Source: JBBDXA01 sp040902585 (lineage in GTDB: Bacteria > Planctomycetota > Phycisphaerae > Phycisphaerales > Phycisphaeraceae). Taken from it: DNA of 34,353 nt. Positions 1 to 6,701 of the stretch are shown piece after piece. Position 1 is the stretch's first letter; each line of letters opens with the position of its first letter. The translations under genes and the position numbers were made by a program. The notes under the pieces are model-generated. The model ran no database searches. It was not told the DNA's origin and was given only the letters and a program-made list of their open reading frames with translations. The stretch lies in NCBI GenBank assembly GCA_040902585.1, contig JBBDXA010000098.1, positions 1-34,353 on the forward strand. Reading direction: 5' to 3'.

Positions 1-68
1 GGGCTGTATCACTGACGCAGCAGTTCTCCGCGGACGATTGTGCTGTAGTTCCTTGTAGACTGTTTCCT

Positions 69-1019
69 ATGGATGCACTCCTCACCCGCCGCGAGTTCAC
101 CGCCACCGGCGCAGCCCTCGCCACCGCCGTGCTGCCACCCCTTGGCACCGCAGCCACGCTTGCGCCTCCGCATGCCGCTCCTTCCACCTCGCACGCCCGC
201 ACCTACATCCACCTCTTCCACCCCGGCGGCTGGCCCGCCACCGAACTGTGGGACCCCAAGCCTTACACACCGCTGCGCCCCAACATGCGCGGAAGCGACC
301 TGCTCTCCACCTGCGAAAGCATCCCCACCTCCGCCCCTGCGATCCGCCTGGGTGCGGGCCTCGATGCGCTCGCGCCGCTCATGCACCGCGCAACGATCAT
401 TCGATCGCTGGTGGATGATGAAGCCCAGCCGCACGAAGCGATCGATCACGCCATCGCCCAGCAGCGCATGCTCGACGCACTCACATTCGAGAAACCCGGT
501 TCGCGCCTGTTTCGACTGAACGAGGATTTTCACTTCGGCATGGACATGGTGACCTCGTTGACGAGCCACCCAACGAACGCTTCGACGAAGCGTTTCCGCG
601 TCACGCTGCCATTCAATGCCTACCGATTCCTCGATACGCACGAGTCGGGTGCGAGAGCGATCAAAGAGGTGAAGCAACTCATCGCAGGAAAGATCGCGGC
701 GATGATCGCCAGCCTCGACGCGCAAGGAAGGCTTGATGAGACGATTGTCTGCGTCAGTAGCGAATTCAGCCGCACCATCGCCGGCACGCCTTCGCGCGGC
801 TGCGACATCCACACCGGCGAGAACACCCGCATCCGCAGCGAACGCGACTACGGCCTGCACCAGCACTTCGCAGGCAGCAACAGCCTCATCCTCTTCGGCG
901 GCCCGTTCCAGGGCGGCCACGTCATCGGCAGGACGCGCGATCATCACCCCATGGTCGTCGCCGAGCAACCCGTGACGCTCGCGCAGGCGCGACGCATGAT
1001 CGCGGGCGCACTGGCATAG
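69..1019 (+). CDS. DUF1501 family protein, shortened
   Basis: This 316-residue protein belongs to the DUF1501 family, exported proteins common in planctomycetes whose biochemical role is unsettled. The N-terminus has a twin-arginine-like start (TRREFTATGAALATAVLPP), which suggests Tat export. Family features are the early HLFHPGGWP segment, ATIIRSLVDD, the late DTHESGA, SSEFSRT and the YGLHQHF...LILFGG stretch. It is about 120 residues shorter than the other DUF1501 protein here (18975-20279). The missing parts appear to be the central region between about residues 130 and 160 and the last 30-40 residues, since the frame stops at GALA where relatives continue with a GI-type segment. A pair of inverted hairpin repeats starts 15 bases after the stop. 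It may be a degenerate or specialised paralogue. No strong ribosome site precedes the ATG. Confidence 0.8.
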   Translation: MDALLTRREFTATGAALATAVLPPLGTAATLAPPHAAPSTSHARTYIHLFHPGGWPATELWDPKPYTPLRPNMRGSDLLSTCESIPTSAPAIRLGAGLDALAPLMHRATIIRSLVDDEAQPHEAIDHAIAQQRMLDALTFEKPGSRLFRLNEDFHFGMDMVTSLTSHPTNASTKRFRVTLPFNAYRFLDTHESGARAIKEVKQLIAGKIAAMIASLDAQGRLDETIVCVSSEFSRTIAGTPSRGCDIHTGENTRIRSERDYGLHQHFAGSNSLILFGGPFQGGHVIGRTRDHHPMVVAEQPVTLAQARRMIAGALA

Positions 1020-1033
1020 TTCCCCTCGGAACT

Positions 1034-1109
1034 GGAGGACCGTCCCGCCAGGGCGGTGCCGGAGGCGTGTGGTTGCCTGGCATGCACCACCCTGCCGGGA
1101 TGGTGCTCC
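1034..1109. repeat. Paired inverted REP-like hairpins, copy A
   Basis: Two GC-rich units in opposite orientation lie at 1034-1060 and 1084-1109. Each can fold on itself. The second unit (core CACCCTGCCGGGATGGTGC) matches the unit at 20384-20409 in 25 of 26 positions. The first unit is a diverged copy of the one at 20284-20314. It follows the stop of a DUF1501 gene and may act as a transcript end or be a non-autonomous REP-type element. Confidence 0.75.
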
Positions 1110-1203
1110 ACACATGACCCCCTCTTGCGCACTTGCCCCGCGCCGATCCCCGCGCTAGGCTCACTATGTCGCCCCGATCCCCACCCCTTCACGAGGCATC
1201 GCC

Positions 1204-2013
1204 ATGCAGCGCATCATCCTCTTCGCATGCCTTCTCGCGTGCCTTCTTGTTTTTCTGTCCGCAACGCCGACCTTCGCGGCTGACAAGAAAGTCCAGCAAC
1301 CCATGGGCGGCATCGCGGGCAACCATCCTTATTTCTACCGCGGCAAGACCGGGCAGGATTACGCCGCCCGCGTCGGCTCCGGTTTCAGGCAGATCGAATT
1401 CCAGCGCATCCGCATCATTCCAAGCCGCCACGATCATCGCCGCGTGTTCTACTACTCGCCCGGCTACTACTGGCGGCCTCATGGTTACGGTTACTACAAC
1501 GATGCATCCTTCGGTTACACGCGGGTGACGCAGGTGGTCGAGCCGCGACAGGAGCGCGTGATAGTCAGAAGTGTGGCGCAGGTGCAGCCGCGCGTGCCGG
1601 AGGATCCCTGGGCCATGCTCGCCGGCGGATACTACGCCGAGGCGCTGGGCACCTTCGCCATGAAAGCACAGCAGAACGAAGCGGGCGCGAACGTCGGCTA
1701 CGCCCTGGCCAGCGCGTTTAAGGGCGATCACGGTCAGGCTGCGTGGGCCATGCGCAAGGCTGTCGAATCCGGCGAGTTCGCCGCCGCCTTGAAACAGATG
1801 ACCCCGCTGCGCCAGCGTCTGCGCGAACTGGCCGGCGGCTACGAATCAGACGCAACGCTCATCCGCTGGCCCAGCGACCGCTGGTTCCTCGCGGCTTCGC
1901 TGCACGTCCTTCGCGGCGACAATATCGCGGCGCGGAAGGCGATCGAAAAGGTCGATGACACGAACGAGGAAGCGAGCACGGCAGCGCTGCGAAGGATGAT
2001 GACGGGGCGGTGA
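1204..2013 (+). CDS. Secreted hypothetical protein with TPR-like C-terminus
   Basis: This 269-residue protein has a clear Sec signal peptide (hydrophobic core IILFACLLACLLVFLSA, likely cleavage after TFA near residue 25). A Tyr/His/Arg-rich stretch follows (residues about 78-100, FYYSPGYYW...GYGYYN), as found in many surface or envelope proteins. The last 130 residues are helical and Ala-rich (PWAMLAGGYYAEALGTFA...GYALASAFKGDHGQAAWAMRKAVE) and read like two tetratricopeptide-type repeats. No catalytic motif is visible. I do not recognise a named family. An envelope or periplasmic scaffold role is a guess. It converges on the next gene with only 12 bases between the stops. Confidence 0.75.
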   Translation: MQRIILFACLLACLLVFLSATPTFAADKKVQQPMGGIAGNHPYFYRGKTGQDYAARVGSGFRQIEFQRIRIIPSRHDHRRVFYYSPGYYWRPHGYGYYNDASFGYTRVTQVVEPRQERVIVRSVAQVQPRVPEDPWAMLAGGYYAEALGTFAMKAQQNEAGANVGYALASAFKGDHGQAAWAMRKAVESGEFAAALKQMTPLRQRLRELAGGYESDATLIRWPSDRWFLAASLHVLRGDNIAARKAIEKVDDTNEEASTAALRRMMTGR

Positions 2014-2025
2014 TGAACGGATGGT

Positions 2026-2736
2026 TCACAGTTTGATCGGCCGGCCCTGAAGAAAGTCGTCCATCATGGCGATGATGTCAACCCCGCCGCCGGGGTAGAC
2101 CAGTTCACCCAGCGAATGCAGCTTTTCCCGATCAATCTTGTCACGATTCGCCAGCGTCATGTTGCCGAAGTCACCGGCATCAGTCAGTTTGCGCGGCTGC
2201 TGGCGATTCGGTGACATCATCGCGGCAAACTTCGAAGCGAGCGCCATTTCCAGGCTGGGAATGTCATGTGACTTGCCCCCGCTGACCGTGTTCTCAAAAA
2301 CCGCGGCGTGAATATCGTGGCTCGGCTTCATCAGATCGATCACCACCACATCCAACGCAGGATCGCGAAATCGCGTGACGACCGGATTCTCCTCGGCAAT
2401 GAGCGAGGGAAACGCCGCGCTGATCGCCGCGACCGCCTTCTTGTGATGCTGCTTGCGAATGAGCACATCAACATCCAGCGTCGCGCGAGCTTCGCCCTTG
2501 AGCCAACCCGCCATCGCATGCGCTCCCATCAGCACGAACCGCACGCCCGCCTTGTTGAGCACATCAATCACATCCTTCGGTTTGATCTGCATCGCACTCG
2601 TCCCCCGTGCTTCATGCCACCACGACGTGATCTCCGTGCTGATCGCCAGACCTTGCGCATGGCGGGCGGTATCGTCCGCCGGCGGGCTTGCGAGAGCAGG
2701 AGTCTTACCGGGTTTTGCAGCTGCGCCGCGAGGCAT
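2026..2736 (-). CDS. Nucleotidyltransferase-like protein (DUF6036/AbiEii-type)
   Basis: From residue 49 the protein resembles the minimal nucleotidyltransferase fold of DUF6036/AbiEii-like proteins. It has a glycine motif LMGAHAMAGWL, then TLDVDVLI carrying the paired acidic residues, then a later acidic strand (DVVVIDLM). The usual second small residue of the glycine motif is Ala here, so activity is uncertain. Such proteins often act as toxin-like transferases or genes of unknown role. The ATG at 2736 has AGGAT about 5 bases upstream and was chosen. The first 48 residues are low complexity, and an ATG at 2592 with GGGGGA upstream is a real alternative. It lies 21 bases downstream of hflX on the same strand, so it may be co-transcribed. 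Confidence 0.7.
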   Translation of the reverse strand: MPRGAAAKPGKTPALASPPADDTARHAQGLAISTEITSWWHEARGTSAMQIKPKDVIDVLNKAGVRFVLMGAHAMAGWLKGEARATLDVDVLIRKQHHKKAVAAISAAFPSLIAEENPVVTRFRDPALDVVVIDLMKPSHDIHAAVFENTVSGGKSHDIPSLEMALASKFAAMMSPNRQQPRKLTDAGDFGNMTLANRDKIDREKLHSLGELVYPGGGVDIIAMMDDFLQGRPIKL

Positions 2737-2757
2737 GGTGATCCTATGATAAGTGAT

Positions 2758-4125
2758 TCAGTCCTTCCGCCCGTCCCCCTCCATCTTCGCCCAACCCTTC
2801 TGCGTCAGCTCGTGCGGCTCCAGCCCCTCAAGCACCTGCATCCGCGCGCCCATCGCGCGGAGCTGATCAAGCCGCCGCTGCCCGATGCGGATCTTGTAGA
2901 TAATCGCTTTCTCTTCGTACTCGCGGTCGATCACCAGCGATCGCGTTTCGATGAACTGGATCGACTTGCCATCGGTCATGTCCACGCTCAGTTTCAGATC
3001 GCGTGGCCTGCCGCGCATGCTCTGCCGCACGCGTTCGACCAGGTCGTTAATTCCTCGGCCGGTCTTCGCGCTGATCGCCACGTGATCGGGAAACTCCTGC
3101 GACAGCACCAGCAAGTCCGCGTTGTTCTCCAGAAGATCAACCTTATTCAACACCAGCACGCGCTCCTGCTCGGTCGCGCCGATCTCGCTTAGCACCTTCA
3201 GCACGGTCTGCATCTGTTCCCTCGCGCGGGCGTGAGCCACGTCCAGCACGAGGAGCAGCAGATCGCTGTGCACCGCCTCTTCAAGCGTCGCGCGGAAGGA
3301 AGCGACCAGGTGGTGAGGCAGGTTCTGCACGAAGCCGACGGTATCTGAAAGCATGACCGCATCGCCTTCGCCCAGTTCCCACTTGCGGGTCTTGGTCGAA
3401 AGCGTGGCGAAGAGCATGTCGTTGGCGAAGGTGTCGTCGCCGGTGACGGTGTTGAACAGCGTGGATTTACCGGCGTTGGTGTAGCCCACCAGGCCGACGG
3501 TGAAATAGTCCTTGTTGCGCTTGGAGACTTCGCGCTCCTTGCGCGACTGAATCTCTTTGATCTCTTTTCGCAGCTCGACCATTTTCCGCTGCACGATCCG
3601 GCGATCGACTTCAAGCTGCTGCTCGCCCGGCCCGCGCGTGCCGATGCCTGTCGGCGCCCCGCCGACGATGCGCTCCAGGTGCGACCACATGGCCCGCAGC
3701 CGGGGGTAGGTGTACTCGAGCTGCGCCAGTTCCACTTGCAGCTTCGCTTCGTAGGTCTTGGCGCGGGCGGCGAAGATATCCAAAATAAGCTCGCTGCGAT
3801 CGAGCACTTTGCATTTCACTTCTTCCTCGATGTTGGCGATCTGCGAAGGGGAGAGATCGTTCTCGAAGACGACGACGTGGGCCTTGTGCGCCGCGACCAT
3901 CGCCGCCAGCTCGGCGACTTTGCCTTTGCCGATGAAGGTGGCGACATCGACCTTAGGCCGATGCTGGAGCAGTTCATCGACGACGATCGCGCCAGCCGCC
4001 TCGGACAGCGCCCGCAGCTCGCTGAGCGGATCGTGCGGATCGATGATCATGTCCGGCAGGAGCGCGGCCACGAGAATCGCCTTCTCCCTCACGACGGTCA
4101 TTTTGGATCGGATCTGGTCTTCCAA
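2758..4125 (-). CDS. hflX: GTPase HflX
   Basis: This is a 455-residue ribosome-associated GTPase of the HflX family, which splits stalled or hibernating 70S ribosomes under stress. The N-terminal HflX domain covers about residues 20-200, including the family signature GTRGPGEQQLE (162-172) and the coiled segment after it. The G domain follows: G1 GYTNAGKST (214-222), G3 DTVGF (261-265) and G4 NKVD. A C-terminal extension with a beta-rich domain completes the protein. Length and motif order are normal. It is the first gene of a minus-strand pair with the nucleotidyltransferase-like gene. The long upstream region (4126-4703) contains several inverted repeats that could be operators for this gene. 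Confidence 0.96.
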   Translation of the reverse strand: MEDQIRSKMTVVREKAILVAALLPDMIIDPHDPLSELRALSEAAGAIVVDELLQHRPKVDVATFIGKGKVAELAAMVAAHKAHVVVFENDLSPSQIANIEEEVKCKVLDRSELILDIFAARAKTYEAKLQVELAQLEYTYPRLRAMWSHLERIVGGAPTGIGTRGPGEQQLEVDRRIVQRKMVELRKEIKEIQSRKEREVSKRNKDYFTVGLVGYTNAGKSTLFNTVTGDDTFANDMLFATLSTKTRKWELGEGDAVMLSDTVGFVQNLPHHLVASFRATLEEAVHSDLLLLVLDVAHARAREQMQTVLKVLSEIGATEQERVLVLNKVDLLENNADLLVLSQEFPDHVAISAKTGRGINDLVERVRQSMRGRPRDLKLSVDMTDGKSIQFIETRSLVIDREYEEKAIIYKIRIGQRRLDQLRAMGARMQVLEGLEPHELTQKGWAKMEGDGRKD

Positions 4126-4240
4126 GGCGGGTCTTCCTGAGTGGAGCGGACATCATAGGGTTCGCGGCACGGTAATTCTCATGCTGGTGATTCTGGAGAA
4201 AACAGGCGTCGCGTCACGCCCGGCCCTCGGGTTTTCCCCA

Positions 4241-4258
4241 GGTAGACACATGTCTACC
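4241..4258. promoter_or_regulatory. Operator-like palindrome GGTAGACA-CA-TGTCTACC
   Basis: A perfect 8-base inverted repeat with a 2-base spacer. It lies 116 bases upstream of the hflX start on the minus strand. The half-site TGTCTAC recurs at 4321 and, within a second palindrome, at 4331-4345. This suggests binding by a dimeric regulator. Confidence 0.5.
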
Positions 4259-4280
4259 ATACCCCCTACCCCCTGGTGGC

Positions 4281-4322
4281 CATTTGCGTTTAAGTTCAGC
4301 ATGCGACTCACTTTCGCAAATG
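4281..4322. repeat. Inverted repeat CATTTGCG...CGCAAATG
   Basis: Perfect 8-base arms (4281-4288 and 4315-4322) are separated by 26 bases. It lies between the two TGTCTAC palindromes and its right arm overlaps a TGTCTAC half-site by two bases. It could be a stem-loop or a second protein site. Confidence 0.45.
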
Positions 4323-4330
4323 TCTACCCC

Positions 4331-4345
4331 GTGTCTACTAGACAC
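4331..4345. promoter_or_regulatory. Operator-like palindrome GTGTCTA-C-TAGACAC
   Basis: Perfect 7-base arms flank one central base. It shares the half-site of the 4241-4258 palindrome, and another TGTCTAC copy lies 10 bases upstream at 4321. Confidence 0.5.
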
Positions 4346-4667
4346 GCGATGCAGGGGCTTGAGGATGAGGTGCGAACAAATCGATCGCCACGGCCGCGCC
4401 AGTTGGCGGAAGGTGGCGCAAGGCGACGGATGCCGGCCGGGCGAAACGATCACGCAGCCGGGGGAACGGTTGCCGAACATTATACAAACTACATGGGTCC
4501 TTCACAACTCATGATGGGCGGGACAAAGGGGATCGGCCGGGGTCGCAGCAGATGGGGTTCAGTCCCCCGCGATCTCGACGTGGACACAAGATAGGGCTTG
4601 AGGTAACAGGAACTTGCGGCTAAAATCGGCGGCGAGGGTTGGTTGTGTTATCCAATCTGTAGATTGA

Positions 4668-4684
4668 CTAAACAAGAGTTATGC
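4668..4684 (+). other. Left boundary of cassette array (attI-like end or old attC end)
   Basis: The sequence CTAAACAAGAGTTATGC ends in a GTTRRRY-like core (4678-4684, GTTATGC). It resembles the right end of class 1 attI (AAACAAAGTTAGGC, from memory). The predicted crossover is after G4678. The R'' box of the first cassette's attC (GGATAAC, 5301-5307) is the complement of this core with one mismatch, as expected if the cassette starts here. No integrase gene or recognisable attI accessory sites lie upstream, so the label attI is tentative. Confidence 0.45.
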
Positions 4685-4703
4685 CGCCAGAAAGTAGTCT
4701 GTC

Positions 4704-5306
4704 ATGGACGACGACAAATGGGATCTACCTGACCCCCGCATTCGTGGGATCAATGAGCAGCACCATCGCGCAGTCTGGTTTATCAATCTTTGTGCGAAAG
4801 CTGGCGACGCAACTGCCCTGTTCCGCTTGCAATTTGCGGCCCTATACCCTGCTCGTGCAATCGTTGAGTTGATGCTCGACGCAGCCGAGAATCAGGAACT
4901 GCCCGCGTACCACAACAAGGATGTCAAAAAGGCCCGAAAGCAATTCGAGGAAGTTCTCTCACCTCGCTTGACGCACTATGCATTGATAGAACGAATCCGA
5001 ATACATGACTTTCACCGCTCCGGATGCGTTCCACCTGATCCGAAGCGGGTAGAGATGTTCTTCGGTGGACAGATGAAACTGACGGCGAGTAAGGGCGCGG
5101 CAGTGCTCTCGATTCCATCGACAGGACCAAAGGTAACGCTCACGGGGAACTCATCGGTGAAGGATCAACGGTCCCTGTGCAATGTTGACGGTGCGTTCTT
5201 CGATCCAGTCAGTGATCAATATCTCCCGTTGCACCGAGTACTTGTCGAATACCTGAAGGATGTTCCTGATACGATTGCATGGTTCGAGGAACAGATGGCG
5301 GGATAA
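4704..5306 (+). CDS. Cassette 1 protein, unknown, with Rx4H motif
   Basis: This 200-residue soluble protein is the first gene of the cassette array. I do not recognise a named family. The first 105 residues look helical (QHHRAVWFINLCAKAGDATA, then ARAIVELMLDAAEN). That part ends in RIRIHDFHR, which contains an R-x4-H spacing (R99, H104) reminiscent of HEPN nucleases. The second half is beta-rich (KLTASKGAAVLSIP, PKVTLTGNSS) and ends in a short helix. The stop codon TAA (5304-5306) lies inside the attC R'' box, typical of cassette genes. No strong ribosome site precedes the ATG. Expression may rely on a promoter upstream of the array. Confidence 0.7.
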   Translation: MDDDKWDLPDPRIRGINEQHHRAVWFINLCAKAGDATALFRLQFAALYPARAIVELMLDAAENQELPAYHNKDVKKARKQFEEVLSPRLTHYALIERIRIHDFHRSGCVPPDPKRVEMFFGGQMKLTASKGAAVLSIPSTGPKVTLTGNSSVKDQRSLCNVDGAFFDPVSDQYLPLHRVLVEYLKDVPDTIAWFEEQMAG

Positions 5307-5409
5307 CCACCGGCTTCAGTTGACCGGCGACACCCGCGATGGATAATTGACTTGTCGGTTGGACGCCCGCTTCCGCGGGCGGCCGGCAACTGAGCCTTCT
5401 TCGTTAGCT
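5301..5409 (+). repeat. attC recombination site 1
   Basis: This 109-base site has the layout of an integron attC. R'' is GGATAAC (5301-5307), L'' runs 5312-5327, L' is CCGGCAACTGAGCC (5383-5396) and R' is GTTAGCT (5403-5409). L'' and L' pair along their length with extra unpaired bases on one side, the hallmark that orients attC folding. A perfect GCCCGC-TTCC-GCGGGC hairpin sits in the variable terminal structure (5365-5380). Confidence 0.85.
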
Positions 5410-5428
5410 GACAAAACGAGGGCGGGCG

Positions 5429-5851
5429 ATGATCGCTGACACCTCAGCTCTCACCGAGATCCGAGAATCCTGGCGGGGCGTCGAAGGGCTACGTGATAAG
5501 CTCCAGAGAGCTCTCCTCGGATCGTTTGCGCAAGGTGCGAGCTTTGCCATTTTTGCCGCTGACGCCGCACACAACCTGCCGTTTGTCCACGCTTGCGCCG
5601 TGCTGAATGACGTACTGGAACAACTCAAGCAGGAGGGGCATTTCCAGTCCAAGAGCATCTTCTTGGGAGCTCTGCTTTCCGCGAGCAGGGGCAAACTCGC
5701 GTGGAAGAACCTTCCCCTGATCGATGAAGCAGTAGCGCGGCGAAACGACGTGGCTCACCGCGCTGAGGTCCTTCCAAGGGCAGACTGCTGGCGCTTCATC
5801 GACGCCATTAGAGAGGAACTCGTCTCGTGGAGTATTCTACAGGCCAGCTAA
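5429..5851 (+). CDS. Cassette 2 protein, HEPN-like
   Basis: This 140-residue, all-helical protein carries RNDVAH (residues 105-110) near its C-terminus. This is the R-x4-H signature of HEPN-fold ribonucleases, preceded by a helix (LPLIDEAVAR) and followed by another (CWRFIDAIREELV), as in that fold. HEPN proteins are metal-independent RNases used in toxin-antitoxin and antiphage systems, or inactive RNA binders. The match rests on motif and helix pattern only. The ATG is preceded by GAGGGCGG. The gene starts 20 bases after the previous attC ends, and its TAA stop is inside the next R'' box (5846-5852). No partner antitoxin, such as an MNT-type nucleotidyltransferase, is in the same cassette. 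Confidence 0.75.
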   Translation: MIADTSALTEIRESWRGVEGLRDKLQRALLGSFAQGASFAIFAADAAHNLPFVHACAVLNDVLEQLKQEGHFQSKSIFLGALLSASRGKLAWKNLPLIDEAVARRNDVAHRAEVLPRADCWRFIDAIREELVSWSILQAS

Positions 5852-5941
5852 CCGGTCGCTGCACCTGACCGTGGCGGCGTTAGCCGTTATCCTATTTCCA
5901 TCTGCACCTGCCGCCGCGGCAGGTGAGCGTTGGCGTTAGGC
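5846..5941 (+). repeat. attC recombination site 2
   Basis: R'' is AGCTAAC (5846-5852), the exact complement of the core that begins this cassette (GTTAGCT at 5403). L'' is CGCTGCACCTGACC (5857-5870) and L' is GGCAGGTGAGCG (5918-5929); they pair with two unpaired bases. R' is GTTAGGC (5935-5941). A perfect CACCTGCCG/CGGCAGGTG hairpin lies at 5905-5925. A second R'-like box, GTTAGCC, lies inside at 5879-5885, so a nested or composite site is possible. Confidence 0.85.
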
Positions 5942-6051
5942 CACGATCTTTGACAACTCGCAGAAGGTTCAGGGCACGACGCCATGTGCGGAGCAGGAAA
6001 CCCCTCGCAGCCGACCTCAATCACCTTTATGGCGAGAAAGGAACGACTGCT

Positions 6052-6201
6052 ATGGTTAAAAACGTGTTCCTCAGAATGAAGCCGCTTTGTCCTGATGCCC
6101 TAGCCATTGTTGGCTGGCTTGCGTTTGCGCTAGGAGTTTTATTGGTATCACCGATTTGGCTCAAGTTCATCCTCTTGTCGGCTGCTAGGGTCCTGCCCTG
6201 A
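6052..6201 (+). CDS. Cassette 3 small membrane protein (49 aa)
   Basis: This short protein has one strongly hydrophobic stretch (residues about 17-46, LAIVGWLAFALGVLLVSPIW then LKFILLSAA) after a basic N-terminus (MVKNVFLRMK). It should sit in the inner membrane. GAAAGGA about 10 bases upstream supports the ATG at 6052. The same frame is open back to a GTG at 5923, but that codon lies inside attC2 and would add a low-complexity Arg-rich leader, so it was rejected. No family is recognised. Small membrane peptides are frequent in integron cassettes. A role as a toxin-like or modulatory peptide would be a guess. Confidence 0.6.
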   Translation: MVKNVFLRMKPLCPDALAIVGWLAFALGVLLVSPIWLKFILLSAARVLP

Positions 6202-6217
6202 GCCTTCTGCGTGACCG

Positions 6218-6323
6218 GGCTAACCATCCGTTGCAGTTGACGAGCTTGCGTGCATTAAGAATTCAATCGAGCCCTGTGCGTCCTGCCCCGCACGCGCCTC
6301 GCAACTGAGCGGCAGCGTTAGGT
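6218..6323 (+). repeat. attC recombination site 3
   Basis: R'' is GGCTAAC (6218-6224). L'' (6228-6244, core GCAGTTGACGAG) pairs with L' CTCGCAACTGAGCGG (6298-6312), again with unpaired bases. R' is GTTAGGT (6317-6323). The L boxes share CAGTTGAC...CAACTGAGC with attC1. Total length is 106 bases. Confidence 0.85.
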
Positions 6324-6332
6324 CGTTCCGCC

Positions 6333-6701
6333 ATGCGCACGAAATCCACACGATGGTTGCGAGCAGGGCTTGCGATTTCAGCAGCATGGGCACTGATTGT
6401 CATCGCATTCACCGTGGTCGATTACGTCAGGGTCAGGACCGATGGTTCTGCGTGTGCGATCACGTCTCCCGACCTTACACAGTTTAGCGTGGCATCACGC
6501 CACACACTTTTTGACCGGTATGAGTCACGCACATTCAGCTTTGAGCAGGCCAAAGGACACGAGCATATGCACGACATCATCGCGCTTCGGTCAGACCGAT
6601 TCGCCGTTGTTCTCTTGCTCCCGCTTTGCGTCGTCTGGGTTATCAGTTTGCTTATCCGTTGGGTTGTTTATGGTTTTCGCACTCACACACGAACGGCCTA
6701 A
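6333..6701 (+). CDS. Cassette 4 membrane protein, unknown
   Basis: This 122-residue protein has two predicted membrane segments, residues about 10-32 (RAGLAISAAWALIVIAFTVV) and 90-113 (FAVVLLLPLCVVWVISLLI). They flank a roughly 55-residue polar loop rich in His, Arg and Ser. Both ends are basic (MRTKSTRW, RTHTRTA), so the loop is probably periplasmic. No motif or family is recognised. The start lies only 10 bases after attC3, and the TAA stop lies within the next R'' box (GCCTAAC, 6696-6702), so it is a cassette gene. Confidence 0.7.
   Translation: MRTKSTRWLRAGLAISAAWALIVIAFTVVDYVRVRTDGSACAITSPDLTQFSVASRHTLFDRYESRTFSFEQAKGHEHMHDIIALRSDRFAVVLLLPLCVVWVISLLIRWVVYGFRTHTRTA

Larger units (their letters stand above)
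4126..4677. other. Non-coding stretch upstream of hflX and the cassette array
   Basis: No convincing gene is seen in about 550 bases. Open frames here are short, lack family features and run across the inverted repeats. The stretch holds a cluster of TGTCTAC/GTAGACA half-sites and an 8-base-arm inverted repeat (listed separately). It is the place where an integron integrase would be expected. None is found on either strand. Confidence 0.7.

Noticed and set aside
9..1115. A 368-residue minus-strand open frame.
   Set aside because: It is antisense to the DUF1501 gene and runs through the hairpin repeat; no family features.
3758..4594. A 278-residue plus-strand frame reaching into the region where an integrase would lie.
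   Set aside because: Its first third is antisense to hflX and the rest crosses the inverted repeats; no tyrosine recombinase R-H-R-Y pattern is seen on either strand.
5923..6051. N-terminal extension of the cassette 3 protein from a GTG.
   Set aside because: The codon lies inside attC2 and the extra residues are Arg-rich low complexity; ATG 6052 has a ribosome site.
5301..6323. The three similar repeats considered as a CRISPR array.
   Set aside because: Units are imperfect, about 100 bases long, internally paired and separated by genes of different length; they fit attC sites instead.
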